30,066 nucleotides of DNA from CAZOIA01 sp964579675. Lineage in GTDB: Bacteria; Planctomycetota; Phycisphaerae; UBA1845; PWPN01. The notes beneath the pieces were generated by a model. It did no database searches and was not told where the DNA came from. It worked only from the letters and a program-made list of their open reading frames with translations. Below, piece by piece: positions 1 to 7,353 of the stretch; positions within the stretch are counted from its first letter, which is position 1; the number at the start of each line of letters is the position of its first letter. The stretch spans positions 1 to 30,066 of the forward strand of contig CAZOIA010000048.1 of assembly GCA_964579675.1 (NCBI GenBank). Reading direction: 5' to 3'. The translations under genes and the position numbers were made by a program.

Positions 1-20
1 CCTGGCGCATCCGCAGATAC

Positions 21-108
21 TCCCCTCCCTGACGGTCGGGGTTCGGAAAAGCGACGTGCCGTCCCGTTCTCCGCCCGAAGGTCCCCGCCGGAACTGTCAC
101 GCACCCGT
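21..108 (+). repeat. Dispersed intergenic repeat, copy A
   Basis: This stretch of about 88 nt matches the reverse complement of 28139-28224 at most positions (roughly 90% by eye). The best conserved core runs from CCCTCCCTGACGGTCGGG through GTTCGGAAAAGCGA, and a second conserved block (GAAGGTCCCCGCCGGAAC) ends the element. It lies outside any gene I can support. The short frames through it read like low-complexity Arg/Pro peptides and look spurious. It is probably a chromosomal dispersed repeat rather than part of a mobile element, since no transposase is visible. Whether it extends left of the window cannot be seen. Confidence 0.75.
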
Positions 109-170
109 TCGGATGCAGTGGAGTGGCTTGGAGGCCAGGAGCTGGAAGGTCGTAGGCACCCCGGGGGGAG

Positions 171-199
171 TTGACCCCGCGGGCGGGTTCAGCTACCCT
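171..199 (+). promoter_or_regulatory. Candidate promoter for tRNA-Gln and the glmU cluster
   Basis: A TTGACC hexamer (171-176, 5/6 to the sigma-70 -35 consensus) is followed after 17 nt by TACCCT (194-199, only 3/6 to the -10). It is the only -35-like site I noticed within 120 nt upstream of the tRNA. The weak -10 keeps confidence low. Between it and the tRNA, GGTCCCG (from about 206) and CGGGACC (about 256-262) are complementary and could pair in the leader. Confidence 0.3.
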
Positions 200-269
200 A
201 CGATGGCCGGTCCCGGGTGTAGCAGCGTTTTCTTACTTGCCATCGGACCCGGGTGCGGGACCGCCTCGA

Positions 270-341
270 TACCCGGTGGTGTAATCGGTAACACACCAGG
301 TTTTGGTCCTGGCATTCCTGGTTCGAGTCCAGGCCGGGTAG
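270..341 (+). tRNA. tRNA-Gln (anticodon TTG)
   Basis: A complete cloverleaf can be drawn. The acceptor stem is TACCCGG (270-276) with CCGGGTA (334-340), and the discriminator is G341. The D stem is GTGT/ACAC (279-282/291-294), and the anticodon stem CCAGG/CCTGG (296-300/308-312) carries anticodon TTG at 303-305. The T arm is CCTGG-TTCGAGT-CCAGG (317-333). The weak U1-A72 pair and G73 are typical identity elements of tRNA-Gln. The CCA end is not encoded. The glmU start codon follows only 7 nt after the discriminator base, so the two are very probably co-transcribed and separated by 3'-end processing of the tRNA. Confidence 0.96.
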
Positions 342-348
342 TATAGAC

Positions 349-1578
349 ATGACCAGATCAGTAGCGGCAATCATTTTGGCGGCGGGCAAGTCCACCCGCA
401 TGGTGACCGACTTGCCAAAGGTCCTGCACGAGGTGTGTGGACGGCCGATGCTCGCCTATGTCGTCGATGCGTGCCGGGCCGCGGGGATCGAACGGATCGT
501 GTGCGTGGTCGGGTATCAGAGAGACGCCGTCATCAGCAGTTTCGCCGACGACGCCGGGATCACCTGGGTCGATCAGACCGGGCAGAAGGGAACCGGGCAC
601 GCGGCCATGATCTGTCGGGAGGCTCTCAGTGACTTCGACGGCGACCTGCTGGTGATCGCGGGTGACATGCCGCTGCTGCGAAGCGAGACGCTCGAGCTGC
701 TCGTCCAACGGCACGAAAAGGAGCACTCCGCGGTCACGCTGGCGACGGCGGTCCTGGATGATCCGACGGGTTATGGCCGAATCATCCGCGACGAGTACGG
801 CAACCTGGAGGGTATCGTCGAGCAGGGCGACTGCACGGATGAGCAACGCCGCATCAAAGAGATCAATCCGAGCTACTACTGCTTCGACAAGGAGCTGCTG
901 TTCAAGGCGCTGGCGGAGGTCCGGCCCGACAACGTCAAGGGCGAGTATTACATCACCGACGCCCTGCACATTCTGATTCAGGGCGGTCATCGGGCGGTGG
1001 CGGTGACGGCGGTGGCCCCGGAAGACGCGATGGGCATCAATAGCCGGCGGGAGCTGGCCGAGGTGGGGCGGATCATGCAGAACCGCATCCAGCGGAATCT
1101 GATGAGCCAGGGTGTCACCATCGTCGATCCGCCGAACACCTGGGTTGACATTCGGGCCCGGATCGGACAGGACACGGTGATCCATCCGTTCAGTTACATA
1201 CACGGGCGGGTTAGAATCGGGCGGCGCTGCAGCATCGGCCCCTTTGCTTACCTCCGTGACGGCACGGTGCTGGGAAATGACGTAGTGGTGGGCGTGTTCA
1301 CGGAGTTGAAGAACAGCTCGCTGGGGAACGGGACGCGGGCCCGCCATCTGAGTTATATCGGTGATGCCCAGATCGGCCAACGGGTCAACGTGGGGGCCGG
1401 GACCATCTTCGCGAACTTCGACGGCCGCCGGATCCACCGTGCCCAGGTGGGCGACGACACGTACGTCGGCAACGGATCGATCCTGGTCGCGCCGCTGACC
1501 GTTGCGAGCAACGAGCAGATCGCGCACGGATCAATTGTGAAGCCGACCGACCACGCCAATCGAGACGGTGAGCCATGA
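349..1578 (+). CDS. glmU: GlmU, bifunctional GlcNAc-1-P uridyltransferase / GlcN-1-P acetyltransferase
   Basis: This enzyme makes UDP-GlcNAc, the cytoplasmic precursor of peptidoglycan and lipid A. It acetylates glucosamine-1-phosphate and then transfers UMP. The N-terminal pyrophosphorylase signature LAAGKSTRM...PK lies at residues 10-24, and GDMP (D106) carries the likely metal-binding Asp. The left-handed beta-helix starts near residue 255 and holds acetyltransferase residues matching the E. coli enzyme: K321, H333 (in RHLSYIG), Y336 and N356. The protein is 409 aa against about 456 in E. coli. The missing part is the C-terminal tail beyond the last hexapeptide coils. ATG at 349 matches the family N-terminus, but no Shine-Dalgarno sequence precedes it because the tRNA ends at 341. 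It overlaps prs by ATGA, as expected for coupled translation. The order glmU-prs-rplY-pth equals gcaD-prs-ctc-spoVC of B. subtilis. Confidence 0.95.
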   Translation: MTRSVAAIILAAGKSTRMVTDLPKVLHEVCGRPMLAYVVDACRAAGIERIVCVVGYQRDAVISSFADDAGITWVDQTGQKGTGHAAMICREALSDFDGDLLVIAGDMPLLRSETLELLVQRHEKEHSAVTLATAVLDDPTGYGRIIRDEYGNLEGIVEQGDCTDEQRRIKEINPSYYCFDKELLFKALAEVRPDNVKGEYYITDALHILIQGGHRAVAVTAVAPEDAMGINSRRELAEVGRIMQNRIQRNLMSQGVTIVDPPNTWVDIRARIGQDTVIHPFSYIHGRVRIGRRCSIGPFAYLRDGTVLGNDVVVGVFTELKNSSLGNGTRARHLSYIGDAQIGQRVNVGAGTIFANFDGRRIHRAQVGDDTYVGNGSILVAPLTVASNEQIAHGSIVKPTDHANRDGEP

Positions 1579-2564
1579 CGGAAGCTCGACCGGATTTCGT
1601 GGACATGCCCGGCGACGCGGGCTTGAAGGTTTTCGGCGGGACGAGTAACCCCGGGCTGACGCAGGCAATTGCTGAGACGCTCGGGATCCAGGTTGGGCGG
1701 GCCAAGATTGACCGTTTCCCCGATGGGGAAACGACCATCAAGCTCGAGGACGACGTGCGGGGGCGGGATGCTTTCCTCGTGCAATCCACCAGCCCGCCGG
1801 TGAATGAGAACCTGATGGAGCTGCTCATTTTCATCGATTGCCTGCGGCGGGCGTCGGCGCGGCGGATCACCGCCGTGGTCCCCTACTTCGGCTACGCGCG
1901 GCAGGACCGCAAGTCCGAGGGCCGGACCCCGATCACCGCCAAGCTCGTGGCGAATCTGATCAGCGAGGCAGGGGCTCACCGCGTGCTCGCGATGGACCTC
2001 CACGCCGAGCAGATCCAGGGTTTCTTTGATCTGCCGCTGGATCACCTCTCGGCCATGCCGGTCATCGCCGGATACGTCGAGAAGATGCAACTCAGGGATT
2101 GCGTCATCGTATCACCCGACGTGGGGAACGTGAAGCAGGCGACCGCCTATGCCGTCAAACTGGGGATGGAACTGGCGGTGATCGATAAGCGGCGGTTGGG
2201 GGGCGATTCCACGCTGGCGTCCCGCGTGATCGGTGATGTTCGGGGTAAGATGGTCCTGTTGTTCGACGACATGGTTACCACGGCAGGGACGGCCACCGAG
2301 GCAGTTCGTATTCTTCGCGAGCATGGCGCCAGGAGGTTCGTGCTGGCGGCGACGCATCCGATCTTTGCCGGCCCGGCGGTCGAGCGGGTTCGGGCCGCCC
2401 GCATCGACCAGATCGTGGTGACCAACACCATCCCCCTCGGCCCGGGGATCCGCGACGGATTGCCGCAGGTTACCGTGCTCTCGGTGGCGCCGCTTCTGGG
2501 CGAAGCGATCCGGCGGATCCATCTGAACCAGTCGGTCAGCGCGCTGTTCCGGAATGGGGCTTGA
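1575..2564 (+). CDS. prs: Ribose-phosphate pyrophosphokinase (PRPP synthetase)
   Basis: It forms PRPP from ribose-5-phosphate and ATP for nucleotide, His and Trp synthesis in the cytoplasm. At 329 aa it is slightly longer than the usual 315 because of an N-terminal extension of about 15 residues before LKVFGGTSNPGL. Recognisable elements are RFPDGE (47-52), the ATP-site stretch YFGYARQDRK (104-113), DLHAEQIQGFF (141-151) with the catalytic-region His143, the KRR of the flexible loop (205-207) and the PRPP-binding loop DDMVTTAGT (231-239). The start ATG lies inside the last codons of glmU (ATGA overlap), so translation is probably coupled. An internal start nearer the conserved domain cannot be excluded, but the overlap favours this one. 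Confidence 0.96.
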   Translation: MTEARPDFVDMPGDAGLKVFGGTSNPGLTQAIAETLGIQVGRAKIDRFPDGETTIKLEDDVRGRDAFLVQSTSPPVNENLMELLIFIDCLRRASARRITAVVPYFGYARQDRKSEGRTPITAKLVANLISEAGAHRVLAMDLHAEQIQGFFDLPLDHLSAMPVIAGYVEKMQLRDCVIVSPDVGNVKQATAYAVKLGMELAVIDKRRLGGDSTLASRVIGDVRGKMVLLFDDMVTTAGTATEAVRILREHGARRFVLAATHPIFAGPAVERVRAARIDQIVVTNTIPLGPGIRDGLPQVTVLSVAPLLGEAIRRIHLNQSVSALFRNGA

Positions 2565-2624
2565 CTCGCCCGGCGTGAACGGGGGACGACGTAGAGCCGG
2601 TGGCAAGAGGATAGAGAACGACAA

Positions 2625-2653
2625 GTTGGTCGATCGCAGGCGATCCGGCCAAC
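2625..2653 (+). promoter_or_regulatory. Long hairpin in the leader just upstream of rplY
   Basis: GTTGG (2625-2629) pairs with CCAAC (2649-2653), followed inward by a T-G wobble and a C-G pair. After a single bulged base the inner stem GATCG/CGATC (2632-2636/2641-2645) closes a CAGG loop, giving about 12 base pairs in total. It sits 15 nt before the rplY ATG in the 104-nt prs-rplY spacer and has no T-run after it. It is therefore more likely a translational-control or processing element than a terminator. No function is known to me for this position. Confidence 0.55.
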
Positions 2654-2668
2654 GTTAGTGAGGCAGCA

Positions 2669-3325
2669 ATGGAAATCGCAACCCTTCAAGCGGAAACACG
2701 AGAGGCTGGAGGCACCCGGGCCGCCCGACGTCTTCGGCGGCAGGGCAAGGTGCCGGCCGTCATCTACGGGCACGGCCAGAGTCCGGAGAACGTGGCGGTG
2801 TCGGCCCGCGACCTCAGCAACTTGCTGGAGCATGGTGCACACGTTCTTCAAGTCAGCGTCGAGGGCCAGAATCGGCAGGTGTTGATCAAGGACGTTCAGT
2901 TTGATCATCTGGGGACCGACCCGGTCCACGTGGACTTCACGCACGTGGACCTGGCCGAGCGGGTGCACGTGTCGATACCGCTGGAGTTCCGGGGCACGCC
3001 GGTGGGAACGCACGAGGGAGGCGTCCTGGATCACGGTCTGGTGGACCTCGAGGTGGAATGTCTGGTTACCGAGATTCCGGAGTCGATCCGGGTGAACGTA
3101 GCGGACATGAAGCTGGGGGACTTGCTGCACGTGCGGGACCTGGAACTGTCGGAGAGCGTAAGGGCGGTGACGCCGGCGGAGGCAATCGTCTGTTCGGTTC
3201 GGGCGAAGACGGCGGCGGCCGCGGTGGCCGAGGAAGCCGAAGCCGAGGCAGGAGCCGAGGAGGAACCGGAGGTCATCGGCCACAAGCAGAAAGAGGAAGG
3301 AGCCGAGCCCGGTTCCAAGGAGTAA
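2669..3325 (+). CDS. rplY: 50S ribosomal protein L25 / general stress protein Ctc
   Basis: It is the 5S rRNA-binding protein of the large subunit, in the long CTC/TL5 form. The N-terminal L25 domain (about residues 1-95) contains REAGGTRAARRLRRQGKVPAV and VLIKDVQFDHLGTDPVHVDF. A second beta domain follows (about 100-185) with the typical IPLEFRGTPVG start. An acidic, low-complexity tail rich in Glu/Ala ends the protein (218 aa), a variable feature of CTC proteins. A GAGG a few bases before ATG 2669 can serve as ribosome binding site. Its place between prs and pth matches ctc in Bacillus. The hairpin at 2625-2653 may control its translation (inference). Confidence 0.93.
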   Translation: MEIATLQAETREAGGTRAARRLRRQGKVPAVIYGHGQSPENVAVSARDLSNLLEHGAHVLQVSVEGQNRQVLIKDVQFDHLGTDPVHVDFTHVDLAERVHVSIPLEFRGTPVGTHEGGVLDHGLVDLEVECLVTEIPESIRVNVADMKLGDLLHVRDLELSESVRAVTPAEAIVCSVRAKTAAAAVAEEAEAEAGAEEEPEVIGHKQKEEGAEPGSKE

Positions 3326-3356
3326 CCTCCGACACGGGCGGGGCTGGGCGTCGGTG

Positions 3357-3935
3357 ATGAAGCTCATCGTGGGGCTCGGAAACCCGGGCCGGAAATACGA
3401 GAACACCCGGCATAACGTCGGGTTCTGCCTGATCGACGAGCTTTCCCGGCGATGGCAGGTGCAGGTGGATCGGCGACGCTTCAGTGGGCTTTTGGGGAGC
3501 GGGCGATTTGGGGACGAACGGGTGCTGCTGTTCAAACCGACGACTTACATGAACCGCAGTGGCCGGGCCGTCCGGGAGGCGGTGGCGTTTCACAAGCTGG
3601 CGTTGGAGGACTTGCTCGTGGTGGTGGATGACCTGGCCCTGCCCCTGGGTCGTTTGCGGATTCGATCGAGGGGGTCGGGAGGCGGGCACAACGGTCTGAC
3701 CGATGTCATCGACGAGTTGGGGGAGGAGCGGTTCGCCCGGCTCCGGATCGGCATCGAATGGGTGGAGAGCCACAGAGCGGTCGATCACGTGCTGGGTGCG
3801 TTTTCCCCGGAGGACCAGCGGCGGATGGATCAGGCCATCCTTCGGTCCGCCGAAGCGGTTGAGTGTTGGCTCACGAGCGGTGTTGAGGCCGCCATGAACG
3901 GGTTCAATCGTCCCGACGATCAACCAGACGGGTAG
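3357..3935 (+). CDS. pth: Peptidyl-tRNA hydrolase
   Basis: It recycles peptidyl-tRNA released from stalled ribosomes by cleaving the ester between peptide and tRNA. The 192-aa protein starts with the family signature MKLIVGLGNPG and keeps the active-site set: N9, H19 (in NTRHNVGF), D92 (in VVVDDLALP) and N112 (in GGGHNGL). KPTTYMNRSG (60-69) is the second family signature. A GTG sits directly before the chosen ATG (3354), but the family begins with the Met-Lys-Leu-Ile of ATG 3357. The Shine-Dalgarno is weak and G-rich. The gene is 31 nt after rplY and 40 nt before rpsF, so it is probably in the same transcript. Confidence 0.95.
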   Translation: MKLIVGLGNPGRKYENTRHNVGFCLIDELSRRWQVQVDRRRFSGLLGSGRFGDERVLLFKPTTYMNRSGRAVREAVAFHKLALEDLLVVVDDLALPLGRLRIRSRGSGGGHNGLTDVIDELGEERFARLRIGIEWVESHRAVDHVLGAFSPEDQRRMDQAILRSAEAVECWLTSGVEAAMNGFNRPDDQPDG

Positions 3936-3975
3936 TTTTGCCCGCCGGCGGGACCACAGGCGGAGGTATTCGATC

Positions 3976-4524
3976 TTGTTAAGGAAATACGAAGGGATGT
4001 TTCTGTTCGACCCGGTGGTGGCCACCGACTGGGGACGCGTCCAAGCGGAGTTGGGACGGCTGTTGGATCGTGCCGGTGCCCGTGTCATTGCGAGCAGCAA
4101 GTGGGACGAGCGGCGGCTGGCCTACGAGATCCGGGGTCGCAAGCGTGGGCTTTACGCACTGACGTATTTCGAGGCGGACGCATCCAAGATCGCGGATCTG
4201 GAGCGGGACGTTGAATTGTCGGAAGCGCTGTTGCGTTGCCTGGTATTGCGGGTGGATCACCTGACGGAGGCGGAGATGAAGGCGATCGCGGACCGGCCGC
4301 CCGATGAGGCGCCGCCCGACGGTGACCGCGGCCGGCGTGGCGACCGGCCGGCGGCCCGCGCGGATACCAGAGACAGGGGCGCCCGCGATGATTCGGCGAA
4401 CTTGCCCGACAAGCAGCCGGAAGGTTCCAAAGAGCCCGCCGGTTCCCCAATAGAGGCCGATGCCTCTAGTGAACAACAGGTGGGTCCAGTCCGCACCGCC
4501 GATGCCGACAAACCGGAGGAATAG
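3976..4524 (+). CDS. rpsF: 30S ribosomal protein S6
   Basis: It is a small-subunit protein that normally binds 16S rRNA together with S18. The S6 fold covers residues 1-100 (LRKYEGMFLFDP..., then SSKWDERRLAYEIRGRKRGLYALTYFEAD, then a conserved LRCLVLRVD strand). It is followed by a hydrophilic, charged extension of about 80 residues rich in Arg, Asp, Glu and Pro, making 182 aa against about 95-135 for common S6 proteins. The start is TTG at 3976, chosen because a strong GGAGGT (3962-3967) lies 8 nt upstream and the next residues match the S6 N-terminus. The ssb start follows the stop by 3 nt. No rpsR (S18) gene follows in the cluster. Confidence 0.93.
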   Translation: MLRKYEGMFLFDPVVATDWGRVQAELGRLLDRAGARVIASSKWDERRLAYEIRGRKRGLYALTYFEADASKIADLERDVELSEALLRCLVLRVDHLTEAEMKAIADRPPDEAPPDGDRGRRGDRPAARADTRDRGARDDSANLPDKQPEGSKEPAGSPIEADASSEQQVGPVRTADADKPEE

Positions 4525-4527
4525 ACG

Positions 4528-4962
4528 ATGGCCAACTTCAATCGTGTCATTCTTGCGGGAAACCTGACGCGCGATCCCGAGCTTTCTTACACGCCGAACG
4601 ATGTGGCTGTATGCAAGTTTGGCATGGCGATCAACCGCCGGTGGCGCGACCGTGACGGGAACCAGAAGGAAGAGGTGTGCTATGTTGATCTGACCGCTTT
4701 CGGTCGGCAGGGCGAGACGATCAACCAGTACATGAAAAAGGGCAATCCGATTTTGGCGGAAGGTCGGCTTCATTTCGCGCGCTGGACTGACAAGGAGGGA
4801 CAGAACCGCAGCAAGCTCGACGTTACGGTTGAGAACTTCACGTTCCTGGGCACCGCGGCGGGTGGCCCGGCCCGGGGACCGTCGGAGCCGGTTGCGCAGG
4901 CCGGGGCCCCGCCGGCGGCGGAGGGTGTGCCGCCCTCGGACGACCCGGATATCCCGTTTTGA
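4528..4962 (+). CDS. ssb: Single-stranded DNA-binding protein
   Basis: It binds ssDNA during replication and repair and recruits partners through its C-terminal tip. The 144-aa protein has a full OB-fold (about residues 1-110: MANFNRVILAGNLTRDPELSY, WRDRDGNQKEEVCYVDLTAFG, NPILAEGRLHFARWTDKEG, KLDVTVENFTFLG). A Gly/Pro/Ala-rich linker follows, then the acidic end SDDPDIPF, equivalent to the classical DDDIPF tip. The Shine-Dalgarno (GGAGGAA) lies inside the last codons of rpsF, so the two are tightly coupled. Confidence 0.96.
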   Translation: MANFNRVILAGNLTRDPELSYTPNDVAVCKFGMAINRRWRDRDGNQKEEVCYVDLTAFGRQGETINQYMKKGNPILAEGRLHFARWTDKEGQNRSKLDVTVENFTFLGTAAGGPARGPSEPVAQAGAPPAAEGVPPSDDPDIPF

Positions 4963-5238
4963 GCCCCCCCGGCTTGCCGTTCTCCAGCCGGTTCGGCGCG
5001 GCCCGGGGTTCCGAAGGGCCAGCCAGTGATCTTATCCACGGTCTGAACAAAGGCTGTGGGTTCATCACGGAGGTAAAGGATAAGTGTCGCCGGCGTCGAG
5101 GCCTGTCGTCCCCACGGCGGTTCTTTGCGACCCCGGACAACCGGGTTGCTAACTTGTCAAATGAATCTCGGGCCGGATTCGGCGTGCAACAGGTGGCCGG
5201 TTGCGGTATAAGTAAGAGCAGTTGGACGAGGTACCTCC
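4963..5238 (+). other. ssb-rplI spacer without rpsR
   Basis: This 276-nt gap falls where rpsR (S18, about 70-80 codons) lies in many rpsF-ssb-rpsR-rplI clusters. I looked for the S18 signature (CxxC start, PRRxTG, AIKRAR) in the forward frames and did not find it. A frame open through most of the gap (4959-5288) has no recognisable product. The 3' end carries a candidate promoter for rplI-dnaB. Confidence 0.6.
5184..5212 (+). promoter_or_regulatory. Candidate internal promoter for rplI-dnaB
   Basis: TATAAG (5207-5212, 5/6 to the -10) lies about 27 nt before the rplI start. The hexamer 17 nt upstream, GTGCAA (5184-5189), matches the -35 poorly (3/6). The position suits a short leader with the GAGGT ribosome binding site. 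This is inference from a hexamer match only. Confidence 0.3.
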
Positions 5239-5799
5239 ATGAAACTGTTGCTGCGACGCGATATTTCAAAGGTCGGGTTGGCCGGTGATGTGGTTGAGGT
5301 GAAGGCCGGTTACGCGCGGAACTACCTGATTCCCCAGCACCTGGCGGTTGCGCCGACGAAGGCGAACATGAAGGAGGTTGAAGAGGATAAGCGCCGGGCC
5401 GAGGAAGAGCGTCGGCTTCGCCGGGTTGCATTGGAGCAGCGGGCACAACGTCTGGACGGGGTGGAGGTAACGATATCGGCGGCGTGTAACCCGGAAGGCC
5501 ACCTCTACGGCTCGGTCGGCCCGCGCGAGATCGCCGCGTCGCTGCGAGATGAGGGTCACGACGTTGAGGCCAAGCAGGTCCACCTTCACGAGGCGATCCG
5601 GCAACTCGACACGGTGAGCGTGCCCGTTGTCTTCACCGATGACATCACCGTCGCGGTCAAGGTCTGGGTGGTTCGGGAGACGGGCAGCGGGCTCGAGGAA
5701 ACCAGCGGACCGCAGCCCGGGCCCGAGCCGGATGCCAGCAAGGAGGCCGGCAGCAATGAGCGCCGAACCGGTACAAACGCCCTTGAAACAGACGACTAG
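5239..5799 (+). CDS. rplI: 50S ribosomal protein L9
   Basis: It is a large-subunit protein of the L1-stalk side. The N-terminal domain is unmistakable: MKLLLRRDISKVGLAGDVVEVK and GYARNYLIPQHLAVAPT (residues 1-42). The long connecting helix is highly charged, and the C-terminal domain (about 75-150) contains GHLYGSVGPREIA. A disordered acidic tail of about 35 residues brings the length to 186 aa, against about 150 usually. The ribosome binding site GAGGT (5228-5232) lies 6 nt before the ATG and is half of a perfect 10-nt palindrome, GAGGTACCTC. The 3' end overlaps the start of dnaB by 44 nt. Confidence 0.95.
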   Translation: MKLLLRRDISKVGLAGDVVEVKAGYARNYLIPQHLAVAPTKANMKEVEEDKRRAEEERRLRRVALEQRAQRLDGVEVTISAACNPEGHLYGSVGPREIAASLRDEGHDVEAKQVHLHEAIRQLDTVSVPVVFTDDITVAVKVWVVRETGSGLEETSGPQPGPEPDASKEAGSNERRTGTNALETDD

Positions 5800-7240
5800 C
5801 AGCCCCGGGGCCGACACCTTGATGGGCCGCGTCCCCCCGCAGGATATCGAGGCGGAGCAGAGCCTCCTCGGTTCCATGATGCTTAATCGGGACGCCATCG
5901 GCGATGCGCTGCCTTTGATCCATCGCAACGAAGTGGATCGGTTCTACCGGCCGGACCACCGGCGGATATTCGAAGTCCTGGTGGACATGTACGATCGGGG
6001 TGACCCGGTCGATCTGGTCACGGTGCGGAACGAGCTTCAGCGGCGGTCGTTGCTCGAGGAAGTGGGGGGGGTCGATTACATTGTCCAATTGGCCGAGTCC
6101 GTTCCCTCACATCTTCATGCCGAGCACTATGCCCGCCTGGTTCGGGACAAGGCCATGCTCCGCGACCTGATTGCCGCGGCCGGGTGGATCACCGACCAAG
6201 CCCACTGCCACCACGAGGAGGCCCGCGAGATCCTCGACCGTGCCGAGCACGCCCTCTTCAAGGTGACCGACCAGCGCATCACGGAGCAGGCGGAACTCAT
6301 TCGCCGGCAGATCGACGATATCTTCCGCCAGATCGAATCACGCGACGGGCATTACATCACGGGTATTCCGACCGGTTTCATCGAGTTGGACGACCTGCTG
6401 AGCGGTTTGCAGAACGGCGAGATGGTGGTCGTAGCGGCCCGCCCGAGCATGGGCAAGACGGCGTTCGGGCTCAACGTCGCCCAACACGTTGCCGCCAGAG
6501 AGGGGCGGCCGGCAGCCTTTTTCTCCATGGAGATGAGCAAGCAGGCCATCGTCCAGCGAATCCTGTGCTCCTGGGGGAAAGTTGACTCGCATAAGCTCCG
6601 TCGCGGGATGCTGGGGGACGGGGAGATCCGGCAACTGCAAACGGTCTGCGACGAGTTGAAGGACGTTCCGCTGTACATCGATGACACGCCGGGCATGAGC
6701 GTTCTGGAGTTGCGAGCCAAGTCGCGGCGCCTGCGTACGCGCCACAAGGTGGAACTGATCTTTGTCGATTATCTTCAGCTCATGCACAACCCCCGGCGCG
6801 TGGACAACCGGCAGCAGGAAGTGTCGGAGATCAGCCGGGGCCTCAAAGCCCTGGCCCGCGAGCTGGACATTCCGGTGGTCGTGATGTCCCAGCTCAACCG
6901 CAATCCGGAAGGACGAAGCGACAATAGACCCAGGATGAGTGATCTGCGCGAGTCCGGGGCCATCGAGCAGGACGCCGACGTGATCATGCTGCTGCACCGG
7001 GAGGAATACTACAAGAAGGAAAGCTGCCCGGAAGAACTCAAGAGGGTGGCAGAGGTGATCATCGACAAGCAGCGCAACGGTCCCACCGGCGTGGTCAAGC
7101 TTCACTTCGTGCAGATGTATACGCGGTTCGACAACCTGGCGGTCGGCCATCACGAGCCGGCCTACGTGCCGGCCGGCGGGTACGGCGCTCCCGGCAGCTA
7201 CGAGGTCGCCGAGAACGAGCGAGAACCCGCCCCATTCTGA
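5756..7240 (+). CDS. dnaB: Replicative DNA helicase DnaB
   Basis: It is the hexameric 5'-3' helicase that unwinds DNA at the fork and interacts with primase through its N-terminal domain. The start ATG 5756 is preferred because AAGGAGG (5740-5746) lies 9 nt upstream and VPPQDIEAEQSLLGSMM (residues 26-42) then falls at the usual place. The frame is open further upstream to 5627, but that part is rplI sequence read out of frame. The RecA-like domain has Walker A ARPSMGKT (228-235, K234), the SMEM glutamate (E259), Walker B IFVDYLQL (335-342, D338) and the KQRNGPTG arginine-finger region (438-445). It is 494 aa with no intein. It overlaps rplI by 44 nt and ends the housekeeping cluster. Confidence 0.95.
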   Translation: MSAEPVQTPLKQTTSSPGADTLMGRVPPQDIEAEQSLLGSMMLNRDAIGDALPLIHRNEVDRFYRPDHRRIFEVLVDMYDRGDPVDLVTVRNELQRRSLLEEVGGVDYIVQLAESVPSHLHAEHYARLVRDKAMLRDLIAAAGWITDQAHCHHEEAREILDRAEHALFKVTDQRITEQAELIRRQIDDIFRQIESRDGHYITGIPTGFIELDDLLSGLQNGEMVVVAARPSMGKTAFGLNVAQHVAAREGRPAAFFSMEMSKQAIVQRILCSWGKVDSHKLRRGMLGDGEIRQLQTVCDELKDVPLYIDDTPGMSVLELRAKSRRLRTRHKVELIFVDYLQLMHNPRRVDNRQQEVSEISRGLKALARELDIPVVVMSQLNRNPEGRSDNRPRMSDLRESGAIEQDADVIMLLHREEYYKKESCPEELKRVAEVIIDKQRNGPTGVVKLHFVQMYTRFDNLAVGHHEPAYVPAGGYGAPGSYEVAENEREPAPF

Positions 7241-7353
7241 CCAGCAGGGACCCCAGGAGCGAGAGCCGCGGCCGCGCGGGTCGCCATCGACTCCGGAGCG
7301 GCATAGAATGGGGATACAAGACGATTGTGTTGTGCCGCAGAAGGTCTCCCGTC

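Noticed and set aside
358..1527. 389-codon open frame antisense to glmU
   Set aside because: Codon-shadow of a GC-rich gene; the product is Arg/His/Asp-rich with no recognisable domain, and glmU is unambiguous.
2561..2589. TTGACT at the end of prs as a promoter for rplY
   Set aside because: No acceptable -10 hexamer 16-18 nt downstream.
2147..3535. 462-codon minus-strand frame across prs, rplY and pth
   Set aside because: Spans three certain genes and two spacers on the opposite strand, with low-complexity Arg/Ser-rich product; a composition artefact.
4959..5288. Possible rpsR between ssb and rplI
   Set aside because: The open frame overlaps both neighbours and lacks the S18 motifs; treated as non-coding.
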